DNA of 64,000 nucleotides from Thelonectria olida (Eukaryota > Ascomycota > Sordariomycetes > Hypocreales > Nectriaceae), in contig JAGPYM010000031.1 of the NCBI GenBank assembly GCA_020736575.1, positions 62,001 through 126,000 of the forward strand, written 5' to 3'. Position 1 is the stretch's first letter. Each line of letters begins with the position of its first letter. Of this stretch, positions 23,251 through 34,434 are shown piece after piece. Below the pieces are notes generated by a model that saw only the letters and a program-made list of their open reading frames with translations, searched no databases and was not told the origin of the DNA. The translations under genes and the position numbers were made by a program.

Positions 23251-24681
23251 TTACACTTCGAGGTAGGCATGAAGCGCCGGATCAGTCAACTCCTTGCGCA
23301 TCTCAGAAAGAAACAACTGCGAAGTCTCGTACTTCCACTGTCACAACTTGTTAGGTTCGCGTCTGAGAGTGTTGGCGATGCGGAAACGTACCCCCAGCAT
23401 TTCGGTGAGACCGCGGATGGAAAACCCCTCGAGACCCTGAAGGAGGAAATGGCGGTTCCAGGCACCCCATTGTTTGAGTGTCTTATCCTTGGGCCACGTT
23501 CCAATGGGGACCTTGACCCTGCGAGCCGAGACGTTGATGAAGCCAGCATCTCTAACCGAGTCGGTCATTTTCTCATCCCAGAAAAAGCTTTTGCCCGTAA
23601 TCTCCCCGATCTGCATGAATATCTCCACCCACGTTTTAAAGGGCGAGGTAGCCTGCAAGGTGTCATCATCGCACTTGGCGTTACCCCATAGCTCAACGCT
23701 CTCAACCCAGCCCCCGGGCCGAAGATGCCTATAGGGGTTAGTGATCCATGCCAGATGGTCAGGAAGGGACATACTTGAAGGCTTTCTCATACAACTTGGT
23801 CCAGTCGGGGATGCAGCCTATAAGACCACGAACATGGACGAAGTCAAAATGATCAACTGAGTAAGTCCAATCTTGGTTGATGTCATCGACTTCAAACCTG
23901 CAGTTTGGCGGTACAAAGCTGGGTTGGATAGGTGAAAGGTCGATGCCGACAACTTCTGCAGATGGATGCGCGTCTGCAAATTCACTGGGGTCGTTAGGAC
24001 TTGTGCCGGACTGAGTAGAAACACTTACATGGCCCAAATGCCAGTACCACAACCCAAGTCCAACACATTCTAAATCCATAAGCAAATAGAATTCATATGC
24101 GCGGAGGGAATCGACTCACTTGTGGGTGATCTCCAATAGGAGCCTCGTAAAGCTCGTCATTCAGGATGATCCTATAAACCTCGTGCCTAATCGAACCATT
24201 AGCTAGCTAAGTGCAGGATGCTTGGAACTTACATTAAGTCTTCAGCTTCCTGCTGACGATCATCGTTCGGAGCCCTGAGAACTTATTAGAATCGCGACCA
24301 TAGCACCGAGTTGTGTGATGGCTCACCAATAGGATCCATCCTGGTAGGAGTGGTACCGCCGCCCATTCTCCCATTTGTAGCTCAGAATGGAAGACCTCAA
24401 AGACTCGGTATCGGTAATCCTAGTCCTGCGCGGGTTAGTGGCCATTCTTTGGGTTTTCGAGCTTCAGCTTACGATTGGGAGTAAGAAGAGTCGGAATCAT
24501 CGTCCTAAAGCCAGTATTACCATGTGAGCTACTGAAGAATCATGGTGGCAGTGATTGAACCTACAACTTCAATTGCGCCATTATCCGGCAGAGCCTCGGT
24601 TCCCTGGTTTGTCGGCGACTGGCCAGCGGGAGGTGACCGCGTTGTTGGGGAGCTGGATTGACGTGACTTTGGGGACGACAT
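23251..24681 (-). CDS. LaeA-like class I SAM-dependent methyltransferase
   Basis: Nine exons give about 340 residues, starting at the ATG at 24681 (MSSPKSRQSSSPTT). The order is typical of fungal LaeA-like (TAM-domain) proteins. A Ser/Pro-rich N-terminus comes first, then SYKWENGRRYHSYQDGSYW and APNDDRQQEAEDLMHEVYRI. SAM motif I is NVLDLGCGTGIWAI, motif II is VVGIDLSPIQP with NCRFEVDDINQDW, then FDFVHVRGL, and finally HLRPGGWVE. An apparent TGA near the 3' end is removed by an intron running from the donor gtacgt after TEMLG to gtgacag. The joined product reads EMLGWKYETSQLFLSEMRKEL, as the family requires. LaeA-like proteins affect secondary metabolism or modify small molecules; most paralogues have unknown substrates. 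It converges on the Rieske-less oxygenase. Confidence 0.88.
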
Positions 24682-25658
24682 GCTGAGTTTCGTCTCCTAT
24701 CCTAGGGCGAACTAAACGGACTAAGCAAATAAGCTTGCTGGATGTTGAGTGGGAAGAACTTTGCGAAATGGCGGACAACTGAGGGGGAGAGGAATAAAAA
24801 CACTGACCACCGCGTGGCTCTTTGCAACAGCCGAGGAGAGGGGGTTCCATGCATGCCCCTGTCCGTGTTGGCCAAGATTGGAAAGAACTGCGTCGATGAG
24901 CAGTTGGTCGTGTTACATTATATACCCAAAAAGATGAGTCCGGCACATACCGAAACCTCTCGTTGCTGGGTTGGCTGTTCTCGCATTTTAGTTGCATGCA
25001 TAACTGGAGCGCTTTGCAACTCTTATGCCACCACGCCTTGTAGACCTTCAAACGGCCAACGATGGAGTCATTGTCTTGGTCAGTTAAACCGCGAATTAGG
25101 TTAAACACGTAGGATACATTTAAGAAATTATTGATACTGATGTATAAAATATAGTTGCCCATACATGTTCGCTTTATGAGCTGTAAAATGTCATAGCATA
25201 CCCAAGTATTGGCACCTTTACAATCCACCTTCAACCGCCCAAGGTGTCACTGTCACTTCGACAATAAATGTCCCAGGCCTGCGGTATTCAGGAAGAAATT
25301 CTCTATTTGCCATAGATGATGCAGAACATACATCATTACTAGTTGGAAGAAATCGGACACTACGGAGTCGGCGCGAGGAGATCGCTTCATTGGATGTTTA
25401 ACAACGATGTCATGGCGATCTCAACGATAACTATGTAATAGGCCTTCCGTTTAGTTTTCATACTTTTCTGAGCATGTTGAGATTGACAATAGGAACAAGA
25501 ACATGCCTGGCAAGCATGCGTTCGGCGCGAACATGCTATTCGTCAAGTAGAGGACGATGTACGACTCCTTACGCCATTACTAACCCACTACAGTGTCACC
25601 AAGTCGGAATAAGCACCTATATAGGGCACAGAAACCTTGTCAAAGGCGTTGCAATTGT
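24682..25658. other. intergenic, no supported gene
   Basis: About 980 bp. A well-formed 47-nt intron-like element (donor gtagag, branch tactaac, acceptor actacag) sits at about 25,547-25,593, just upstream of the degenerate membrane-protein gene. A lost 5' exon may therefore lie near 25.47-25.55 kb. No frame across it is convincing. Confidence 0.4.
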
Positions 25659-26780
25659 ATGATGCTCTTGGTTGCGGTCGCATTTCAGCTGCGTATGCTA
25701 CGTCGACGCGGGGTCATTCCTATGCTCGCCAATTTGGGCGTATTTCTCGTTGCGTTTGTCATTTCCGTCGTCCTGGCCTTCGCCGAGCTTGGGGACGCCA
25801 ATACCCCTTTGCCACTGGCTTTCGGTCTTTTGATGACCTGGCTTCCGCTCTTAGTAGTCTTTACAATTGTCGACCAGAATCCTGTCTCATCGGAGCGCAC
25901 CGCGTGAGTGCTTCCTTCACTCAGCGTGACATTCTTGGGAGTGCTGATTACAACAGTGAACTGATCTCCCGCTGGCTCGACAACGCCGATGCCATTAAGT
26001 CCTGGGCCAACACGCCCCAAAATAACAGCACAAACCCTGATTGGTGGCGGGATGCCATAGCAATCCCTCAGCAGCTGGAGGTCCACGGATTCATTGGACA
26101 GGGTAGAGAGACACAGTTTTGCGGACTACCCCACGCGTTACTCAAGGCCTCAACGGCTGTTGACTTTCTCATCGAGTCCAGAGACGGTCTCGAGCACCTC
26201 GCGGAGAGTGTTGCCGATAGGTTAAATGGAGGGAAACCCAAGGCGCGGTACGTCGTATCGGTGCTCTCCTTCTTGCTTGTATGGTGCGCTATTATGAGCG
26301 CCTTCGTTATATCTTTTATGGCCCCGATAATAGGCCTGGCTGCCGAACCCTTACATACCTCCTCTTCAGCGGCTTCAGCTCTATGTCTTAGGTGATTCAG
26401 TTTTAGAAGCGTCCGCCACAGTATGCCCTCTGGGTGTCGTATGTCTCCAACACTCTAGCGATTCTGGCAATACTCGTTGTGATTGTATTCCAGGTAAGGT
26501 TTCAACCAGCAGAACACCAAAGTCTTGCCCTATTTTAGTCTGTTCTGTTTCCGATTCGCTGAGTTGTACTAACCGCCAGTGAATCCAGGTGACGGGTGTG
26601 GCCAGTAATTATTATTGCAGGTCCAGCGCTCTCAACGCGACTCTACTTGGAGGTTACCTTGATTTCAATGGCCCCGCGTTCTGTCGGGATCGCTTCAATA
26701 TCCTGCGATACTGGGCCGCTGCAGATGCTGTTGGGGCATCGGTTCCAACAGTTGCGCTTATTGTGGCGCTATTCTGGTGA
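25659..26780 (+). pseudogene. decayed fungal multi-span membrane protein (one frameshift, two TAG codons)
   Basis: The 5' part is clear. From ATG 25659 it reads MMLLVAVAFQLRMLRRR, then hydrophobic spans, then FTIVDQNPVSSERTA. An intron (25904-25956) joins this to ELISRWLDNADAIKSW and later HGFIGQGRETQFCGLPHALL, the signature of an unnamed ascomycete membrane family. Around 26,337 the frame breaks: APIIGL should continue as GCRTLTYLL, which requires one more G (ctggctgcc instead of ctgggctgcc). In the restored frame there are TAG codons at 26389-26391 and 26404-26406, the first where the family has tryptophan (SSMS-stop-VIQF). The frame then stays open to a normal intron ending near 26,588. 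The last exon (VTGVASNYYCRSSALN) ends at 26780. Three lesions make this a pseudogene unless bases are misassembled and UAGs are recoded. Function unknown. Confidence 0.8.
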
Positions 26781-27481
26781 CTTAAATGCAGTCATCTCTG
26801 GAAAGCGAACGAGAGGATGCAACCGCGGCATCTGCAGCGACTTCGGGGAGCCATAGCTGCCATGGACACGAGAAGGCTAGTGAAGTGAATGCATGTTGCG
26901 TTAACTTTGGATATGAGAAGAGATCTGATGGGTTACTGAGCTTTAGGCCTGATTGCATTAGTTGGCGACTTTGCTAATGATTCCATCCTCCAGAAACACT
27001 CACGGCGATTGGTGATGTCTTCTTAGTGTGCTGCACAAAGAACTCAGCCACCTAGATGGTGCCTCAATAATATAAAGAGAGCAGTCTCTTTACAAGGGTG
27101 ATGATTTTACTGCTGATCTGTACTTCATTTCGCTTAAAACAAACTAGAAAGAAGGACGCCTCTCGTTGTTCAGATAGTGGAGAGAAATATCGTGCATTAA
27201 TTACTACAACCTTCTGTTTCAAGGAGTTCAGCTAGCAACCAACAACTCACAACCAACAGCCAAGAGAAACTGGCCTTTGCGTGTTGCCATACCTGCCCCT
27301 AATTTGAAACTACGGGGCAATTATTTGATGAACCGATGGAATCTCAGTTGGAGAATTTGTTTTGTTTTCTCTCCTTCATCCCTTCTCCATTCGCTCCTTT
27401 AACTCATCGGCCGCAAAACACCGCATTCGTTTCGGTGTCGTCTCTCTACTCCGCGCTCTCTTTGCAGCAATAATATCAACT
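26781..27481. other. upstream region with a coding-like leader lacking ATG
   Basis: Most of it is intergenic. From 27425 to 27481 the frame of the next gene is open and encodes RFGVVSLLRALFAAIIS, a good signal peptide, but its first codon is ATT where ATG would be expected. Confidence 0.5.
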
Positions 27482-28162
27482 ATGCCCTCGTCCGTCGTCA
27501 CGTCACTCCTTCTCCCGGGCTACAGGGGGACCCTTGTGGCTAAGGTTATTGGCGCCGAGGCCACGGCCACCACATACGTCCTGAACTGCGGCACCAGCAC
27601 CGACGACATCGATTGTGGCGTCTATAATAACTCTATCACTCTGGGTCCCTGGGCGAGCAAAACGTTGCCGCCGGGGGCTGCCAAGACTGGCGAATTCGAC
27701 CTCTTCATTACTCAGTCCTACGCTGAGGAGTCGTGGAAGTTCTCTGTCCACTGCGACATGACTCGGAGTGTCGCAGAGGAATGCACCACCATCAACATTG
27801 GCGGCAACGATGACGGCCATCCCACTGCGACTATTACTGAGTCCGACTATCTTGACATGCTGGGTTTTGCCAGTTTTACCTGGGTTCCTGTAACTATCAC
27901 CGCTGGCCAAGATTTGCTGACCGCCACGCATTCGGCATCCGACGAAGCGAGTGCTACTGGCGACACGTCGGACAGCGCCCAAGCTACCTCTGGCGATGCG
28001 ACTGCAACTGGTGCGAAGGCCTCGAGCAGTGAGACGAGTACTACTGAGGGCTCAAGCAGCACGCCCAGCCCCGACAAGGATTCTGGTGCTGCGACCTTTC
28101 TTATCCGCACCTTTACAGCCATGTCTGTAGCAGGACTCGCTGTGAGCATTGTACTGTCATGA
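27482..28162 (+). CDS. Ser/Thr-rich GPI-anchored-type surface protein
   Basis: From the only available ATG (27482) the protein has 226 residues. The N-terminal domain opens SVVTSLLLPGY and has TATTYVLNCGTSTDDIDCG with paired cysteines and later CDMTRSVAEECTTI. I recognise this from small ascomycete cell-surface proteins of unknown function. Residues about 145-205 are a Ser/Thr/Ala-rich stalk (probable O-glycosylation). The last 20 residues are hydrophobic (FTAMSVAGLAVSIVLS), fitting a GPI-attachment signal. A GPI protein must enter the secretory pathway, yet the ATG form has no signal peptide. A perfect one lies in frame just upstream, beginning at ATT 27425. Either translation starts at that near-cognate codon, or the start was lost by mutation. 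Confidence 0.75.
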   Translation: MPSSVVTSLLLPGYRGTLVAKVIGAEATATTYVLNCGTSTDDIDCGVYNNSITLGPWASKTLPPGAAKTGEFDLFITQSYAEESWKFSVHCDMTRSVAEECTTINIGGNDDGHPTATITESDYLDMLGFASFTWVPVTITAGQDLLTATHSASDEASATGDTSDSAQATSGDATATGAKASSSETSTTEGSSSTPSPDKDSGAATFLIRTFTAMSVAGLAVSIVLS

Positions 28163-28717
28163 AAGGATATCTAGCGCTGGGGCATAGTATTCCTAATCAC
28201 ATAAAAATCAACAATGATACCTTGTCTTGCTTGACTTATCTTATCTGTCAATACTGTGATCGAGTGGAGGTTATGTCGAGTATGATGTGTGAAATTCGTA
28301 AAGAGAAAAGATTCCACTATCTTTTACCACTACTTCTAAGATAAACTATCTACTCAACCTCTCTTCTGAGCTCCTTTAAACTAATAAAAACCATTTAATT
28401 CCCTTGGATGCTTAATTTCTAGCCTCCGTATCCTTCTTCTCCAACTCTCGTGAGCGCAACCAGTCTGGAATCCAAAGCTCGTGGTCGCGACAAGCAACCA
28501 GCCAAGGCGTCAAAGCAATGCAAGAATTATCCGTCCAAGGGAATCTCCTGACATTAAAATGGTTTGTGTTTGAAGTGTTATAGAAAATGAAATGGTAAGC
28601 CTATTGGTAACGATCTGAAGACCATGGCATTTTCATCCTAAGAAACGAGGGCCTCCGGCGTCTAGAAAGCCTTTCGCGTTAGCAACGAGCCCTGCCTTGA
28701 ATAGAGAATAAGCAAAC
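28163..28717. terminator. convergent 3' region
   Basis: About 550 bp between two stops, AT-rich just after 28,200, with no supported gene. Confidence 0.45.
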
Positions 28718-31700
28718 TTACTCATCAGGTACACGACGCCCGTCGTCGTCGTGTCTATCCTCCATGTAACCCTGTGCTCGAGGCATGTCTTCTAAGTTGG
28801 GACCGGACGGAGACTGTTGCCGCGGCTGATAGGCAGGAGACTGTTGCTGTGGCTGATAGGCAGGATACTGGCCCCATTGAGCCCCTGGCGCGATTCCATA
28901 CTGTGCCTCTATGCTCATCTGCTGTTGTTGTTGTGGACTGTAAGCTGGACTCGGGCTGGATATAGGCTTCCTTCTGACCGTGGCCAGGCCTGCTGGAGGT
29001 GTTTGATACTCGTGTCTCTGAGGCGGAGCACTATTCTGCCCCCAGGACGGATGAACCGGGTTTTCTCTGACCATGCCGGGATGGCCATTTCGGGTAGTGC
29101 TGGGAAGCTGAAAAAGGGGCGATGAAAACCAGTCCACAGTATCTTCCGCGCGGTTTCCATCCTCCTTCGGGAGAACACTCAGGTCCTGGTTATCATGTTG
29201 TACGTTGGTGGTAGCTCTTTGGGGCTCATCCTCAAAAGCATGACCTTGGTTCAGATTGGCACAATCTTCATCGGCCTCGCCAGCTTGGAATTCCTTTTCT
29301 AGTTGAATAGAGCTCCTCCTGGACTCTCCGTTGGTGGAAAGGCCCGCTTCGTTGTAGTCGAGTCCTTGCTTGCAGCTTTCCACACTTCGAACAACAGCAG
29401 TAACCTCAACACCACCCGACGCCATTGCAACCCTTAAAGCCTCCAGTATTGCAGAAACATGGCCGACGAGAACCCTGACGCACTCGGGTCGATTGGCCTC
29501 TAAAGCTTTCTCCAAGGCGTTCTGGTTGTTATCGTTCCTAAGCAAGACGTCTGTACCCCGGTCGAGCAGAAACCGAACAGACTCGGCATCTCCAAACCAG
29601 GCAGCGAGAATCAGCGGCGTATCGCCCGCGGAATCTGCAAGATTGATATCCGCGCCAGCATCCAGAATCAACTGCACTGATGATTTGGGAAGATACATGG
29701 CTGCATTGGTGAGGGGCGTAGACGTGTACGGCCCGCCACGAACATTAACATCTGCTCTCGCCTGTATGAGACGTTCGAGAATGTTCTTTTCGCCCTTTAT
29801 TGCTGCCGCAATAATGGGACGCGCCAGTTCACCTCCTCCGAGGTCAGGATTGGCGCCATGCTCGAGCAGAAGTTCGACGATGTCCTCGTTGCCTGCCTCG
29901 ACAGCTGCTTGTATGACTGTGCCTTGTGGCATGTTCTCATGTGCGGTGCACGCGTTGACATCAGCTCCGCGCGCCAGGAGAACTTCGACAATGTGCATGT
30001 GACCCTCAAACGCGGCCGTCTGCAGAGCCCACCCATTAGGCGAGTTGATGTCGGCTTTGTTATCTAGGAGCATGTTCACAAGATTGATTGTGCCGTCGTA
30101 TGCCGCTGCTGTGAGTGCGTTGCCGTATCTGTACGCTGGTTAGTAGCTAAATTCTCCTTCACCGAGAGTCAAGAGAGAAACCATTTTCCTTACTCTTCAC
30201 CCGTGGCGTCAGGGCAGGCTCCAAACCTGAGCAGGAGCTCGACAGTTTCCGCCTTTTCTAGGTCGGTAGCCTCATATAAAGACTCGTCCAATTTTTCCGC
30301 CGCGATTAATCCGTGCGTATACTCCCACATGGCCTCCATGATCTCAGTTTCTCGTTCTCTGTCCGAGCTTTTGGCCGTCAACAGGAAAGCGACGTCACAG
30401 CTGAGGTCCGGACACTCCGGGAGCAACAGCTTGGCAATATCCCAGTTGTCCTCAGACGACGCAACTTCAAGTGCAGCTTGCAGTTCCTTTTGGGGGTGCT
30501 CGTAAGATCCGAGGAGTCGCTTGAAAGCTTCTAGACGACCATACTCTGCGGCCCTGATAAGCGCCTTGCTGAATTCCCTTGGGGGTAGCTTCTCTGAATA
30601 GTTCTTGATGAGGAATTCGAACATTGTCAAATCGGAGCGGGAAGCTGCCAGAGCAAGTGGCGACCGAATGACCTCGTAGTCTTCTTCAGTCCCATCGTCT
30701 TCGTCGTCGTCTTGCTTCTCCTCTTGTCCGCCCTCGTCGTCGCTCTCCTCGCTGATAAGAGAAACATTCTTTTCCACTAACAATTTCACAGCATCGCAGT
30801 TGCCCGACTCGATTGCCGCATTAATCACCCCCCCATACGCGTCACATTTGGCATTCAGATCTGCCCCTCTCTTTAAAAGCTTTTCCGTGACCTTGACGTG
30901 ACCTTCTGCAGCAGCCATGTGCAATGGCGTTGCGAGGAACTTCTCTTTGCCATCGTCGATTGCGGCACCTTTGTTCAGTAGTTCATCGATAATATCGGAC
31001 TGGCCAAAGTTGGCTGCAAAGTGAAGCTAAGGCATATCAGATCAGCTTCAGGGTTTCTCTCACAATGTCTCAAGCTTTCATAATTATAGTTACTCACTGG
31101 CGTTTTCGACCAATAGTCTCTTAGGTTCTTCTCCTCTTCATGTCCATTCTTCATCAGAGCTGCTACCAACTGACTGAATCCGACAGCAGCAGCAACGTGC
31201 AGCCCAGGTAGCTCCTCATACTTATCAAAGTACTGGAAAGTATCGGTCAATCGGTTGTCTCGCTTTCGTCCCCGTCATGGTCGAACATTATATGTCCGTT
31301 CGGGGAACTAGGGTAGTCGGAAGCGGCGTCATCCCAGCCGCCTTCATCTTCGTTCGAGGGATCGGAGGAGACAGTGTCGGTGTCATCGGCTGTCTCGTTT
31401 TCATCTTCAGCATGCTCGACACCTTCTTCGACTTCGTCATCCGTTTCAGTAACAGCAAAGCCAAACTTTTCCAAGACATGAGTAAATGCCCGAAGTCCCA
31501 GCATGCCATGTTGCAGCTTGATGTGCTCATCTGAGAGCCCAAGCAATTTGTGCGCGTTGTTCAAAAGATGAGTCTTTACGACGCCATCTATGAAGCAGAC
31601 CGTAGGTTGTGAATGGCCAATCGATTTCGGGCTCAGCAACGGTCCACACTTCTCCACGAGATCATGCAGCTTTGCTTGAAGTTCAAAAGTAGAATAGAGT

Positions 31701-34012
31701 CCAGTGAGAAGACCAAGCTCCTCCTCTGTGGGATCCTCGTATGTGAGCACGAGAACTCGGAGCATCTCGATAATTTCATTGACCTTTCCACGGTTGAGCT
31801 CAAAGATTTGCCGCCATGCAGAGGTGAGAAGTTCATCTAGTTGTTGGGGAGCACCCTCCGGGTGAAGACGAGCATGAAGATCGTTCTCATGCTGGGGGAG
31901 CACCTCTAGCCGAACACAGGTAATATCGATCCACTGTGTGTTCTGAGCTCGTCTTCCAATCAAGCTACTCGCATAGTATGCCAGCGCTTTACTGTAGTTC
32001 TTCTGAGTTACCAAGGCCGAGACCTTTTCTTGGGCGTGCTTCCGCAGCTCAAGTTGGACTCGGTCTCCGTACTTCTCGTCCTCCAGGTCGATCAGCCGAA
32101 CCGAGTCTCCTCTGAGGGCCTGGCCAATATCCCAGTTATCTCCACTGGTGATGAGCCACCTGACCAGCGTCGGTCTCTTGCTGCTCATATTCTCGATTTC
32201 AGTCCTAAGAAGATCGAGCATCGTGGCAGTGGAATCTGTGTCGCGTTGAAGTGTTTCCAGGTTATTCACGACGAAGTACACCCCAACCTCTAAAAGATCA
32301 TCGTGTGCAAGAATGTCTTGAAGGACCTGCCACAAGTTCTGCACTGTCAACTTGGGCTGAGCCTTCGAGCCCTGCTTGCGTTTCATTTTAAGGAGAAATT
32401 CGGCGCACGACGCCAAGCTCTCCCTCTGCCTGATAAGCTGCTCGACCAGGGACTTGAGTAGATCCTCAGCGGTGCCATGGTCGGGTGTATGGTCGCAGAA
32501 GAAGAAGGCAAGCAGGGGACCTATTGCATCGTAATCGGGGTCAATCATCTGCTCAATTTCTTCCAATGCCGCCAGTGCGGCACTGGTTTTCCCTCTGCCG
32601 TCTGGGCCGCGGATCCATAGGCAGTCTCCTGGCTTCACTGGTAAGGATTCCTGAGTGTCGTTGCGCTTGGCCAACCAGCTCATGAATTCTGGCTCTTGTG
32701 GAACCCACGATGAAGCAGCAGTTGTTTGGGAGATGCTCCTTCGCTTCCTGTCCACCCGAGCCCCGTCAAGTATCTCCATAGCCCTCTTGAATAAGTCCAG
32801 GTCAATTTTACCCATGGCCCGTTGCCGTGTCTTGACTACCAGGTGAGCGCCATGGACAATCTTCTTCAGGGCACCGCGCACCAGCGCATACCGTTCGTCT
32901 TTGGAGTTCTCAAACTTGACCAGATCTCGGTGATTAGCAGCCAACCCCATAGCTTCCATAACGCCACCCCCTAGAATGGCCGACTCTTCCGTTACGAATC
33001 GGACAATCTTGTCGGGTAGAGGAATGCCAAGCTTCTTGATGAACTGTGGTACTCCCGAGAGGTCGGTCATGTTGGTTGGCTGCTCTTCCCAAAAGCCCAT
33101 CAATGGCATTGAGCTTGGCTTCATCGCCGCCCGTACAAACTCGGCTCTCAGGTCTTTTAGTTCCTTGTTACCGGGTTTCATCAGCTCAACAAGTTTGGAC
33201 GGCACAGTCCAATTGAATATCTGGCCGACGTTGGAGAACATGGCAGCCACCTGGGCAGTTTCGGCGCCCTCAAAGGGTGTACCGAAGACAGCGCATCCAG
33301 CAATATTCTCGGATAGGCGGAGGAACCTTTGTCGACCAGACTCGGCAAGACAAACAGCCTGTGATGCTAGTTAGAGATATTTGTCGTGCTATTGGAGGTT
33401 GGAAAACAACTGGGCTCAGACCTTGGCAATGACCAGCCCTCCCATGCTGTGTCCAATAAAGACAATTGGTCTTGACCCTGGATTCTGCCGGAAGATTGTT
33501 AGTTGGAAACATGATCATATTTGCTAAAACTTGTATGAAGCGAACCTCTCGCTTCGAGTGCAAGCCATCCAGTAGAGTCGACGCCAGGTTATCTATAAAC
33601 TGAGTGACTTTCAGTGGTCCCATATACGCTGACTCGTACATGTACAGAAGAATTCGCGCATTGGGGAAGTCTCGAGCTATCCCCTCCTTATCGCTAATCC
33701 AGTTGAAACCGGATTTTGACTTCCAACTGTTCAGGGGATGAGCAGCAAGGCCGGGAACGAAGACAATGCTGTGACCACTAGATCAGCTAGATATACCTCA
33801 TGAGTGTTACTTGGGCATACTTACTCCATGTTCGTCTTTTCGCCAGGCCCGGGCTCGGGATGCAGTTGCTTGAGCCCCTGCTTAACATCTTCATATCCCT
33901 TCTTCTGCTTCGGGGGTGCAGCACCACCGACTGTGCGTCGCGTTGCCGATCGATGAAGTGACATGGCGTGCTTTGTAGTGTCAAAAGACATCAAGCCTTT
34001 GCCCTCAGTCAT
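28718..34012 (-). CDS. NLR-like protein: alpha/beta hydrolase - NACHT/P-loop - ankyrin repeats
   Basis: A giant gene of about 1,650 residues. Exons are 34012-33825, 33777-33546, 33484-33422, 33358 to about 31250, then to 31098, 31026-30194 and 30128-28718. An N-terminal serine-hydrolase-like domain (SesB/DUF676 type) shows HSIVFVPGLAAHPLNSW and the nucleophile elbow GHSMGG at about residue 150. A STAND NTPase follows: the P-loop GPDGRGKT lies near residue 410 and a Walker-B-like VYFVVNNLE further on. After an acidic linker come ankyrin repeats (LPGLHVAAAVG, TPLHMAAAEGH and others) and a Pro/Gln-rich tail. Fungal NLRs of this layout are known as candidate non-self sensors in which the hydrolase is the effector. 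At 31249 the frame of the acidic linker ends in TGA, while the ankyrin frame opens one base off. Either one base is missing, an unusual intron exists, or these are two genes. Confidence 0.85.
28809..28874. repeat. 27-bp tandem repeat coding Gln/Pro-rich peptide
   Basis: Two near-identical 27-bp units (28809-28835 and 28836-28862) and a partial third begin with ggaga/ggata ctg. They encode, on the minus strand, the tail motif AYQPQQQSP / AYQPRQQSP of the NLR-like protein. The unit length is a multiple of three, so copy-number change would keep the frame. Confidence 0.8.
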
Positions 34013-34434
34013 GAGATGGGATTTGACGAGTCTTATTATGGCTCAAGGCTGCAGTTATCAGCTTCGATTTGGCCCCCAAAAGCAACCTGTCGGGAGCTTT
34101 GCCACCTAGACAACAGAAGCAAGCCTTTTACGAGCCGGATACTGCAGGAGGGTAACACAACTCGCTTAATGGAGGTTGCTATCGGATGCTGAGAATGCCC
34201 AGTCCACAATGTCTCAAAATATGGCCAAGTCATCCCCCGCCAGCGGCCCTTGCCAGAAAAGGTATTTTGTAATTTACATATGCACATCGGCTCTCCACTC
34301 CCTGTTCTCGGATGAAGAGTTTACTCTGTCCGTTCTTGAAGACGTCAAAAGACTATCGCCCTCATCTTCATGTTCTCGTCAGGCAAATCTCAAACATCAA
34401 CTGACCCGGGACTCAATCACTCAACTACTCAGCA
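34013..34434. promoter_or_regulatory. shared divergent upstream region
   Basis: About 420 bp between the start of the NLR-like gene (-) and the start of the membrane protein at 34435 (+). It must hold both promoters. No distinct motif recognised. Confidence 0.45.

Noticed and set aside
23330..23350. In-frame TGA near the end of the methyltransferase
   Set aside because: An intron from gtacgt (after TEMLG) to gtgacag removes it and restores the expected MLGWKYE motif.
25637..25720. A second frameshift in the membrane pseudogene near 25,700
   Set aside because: The frame from ATG 25659 runs without a break into RRRGVIPM, so no shift is needed there.
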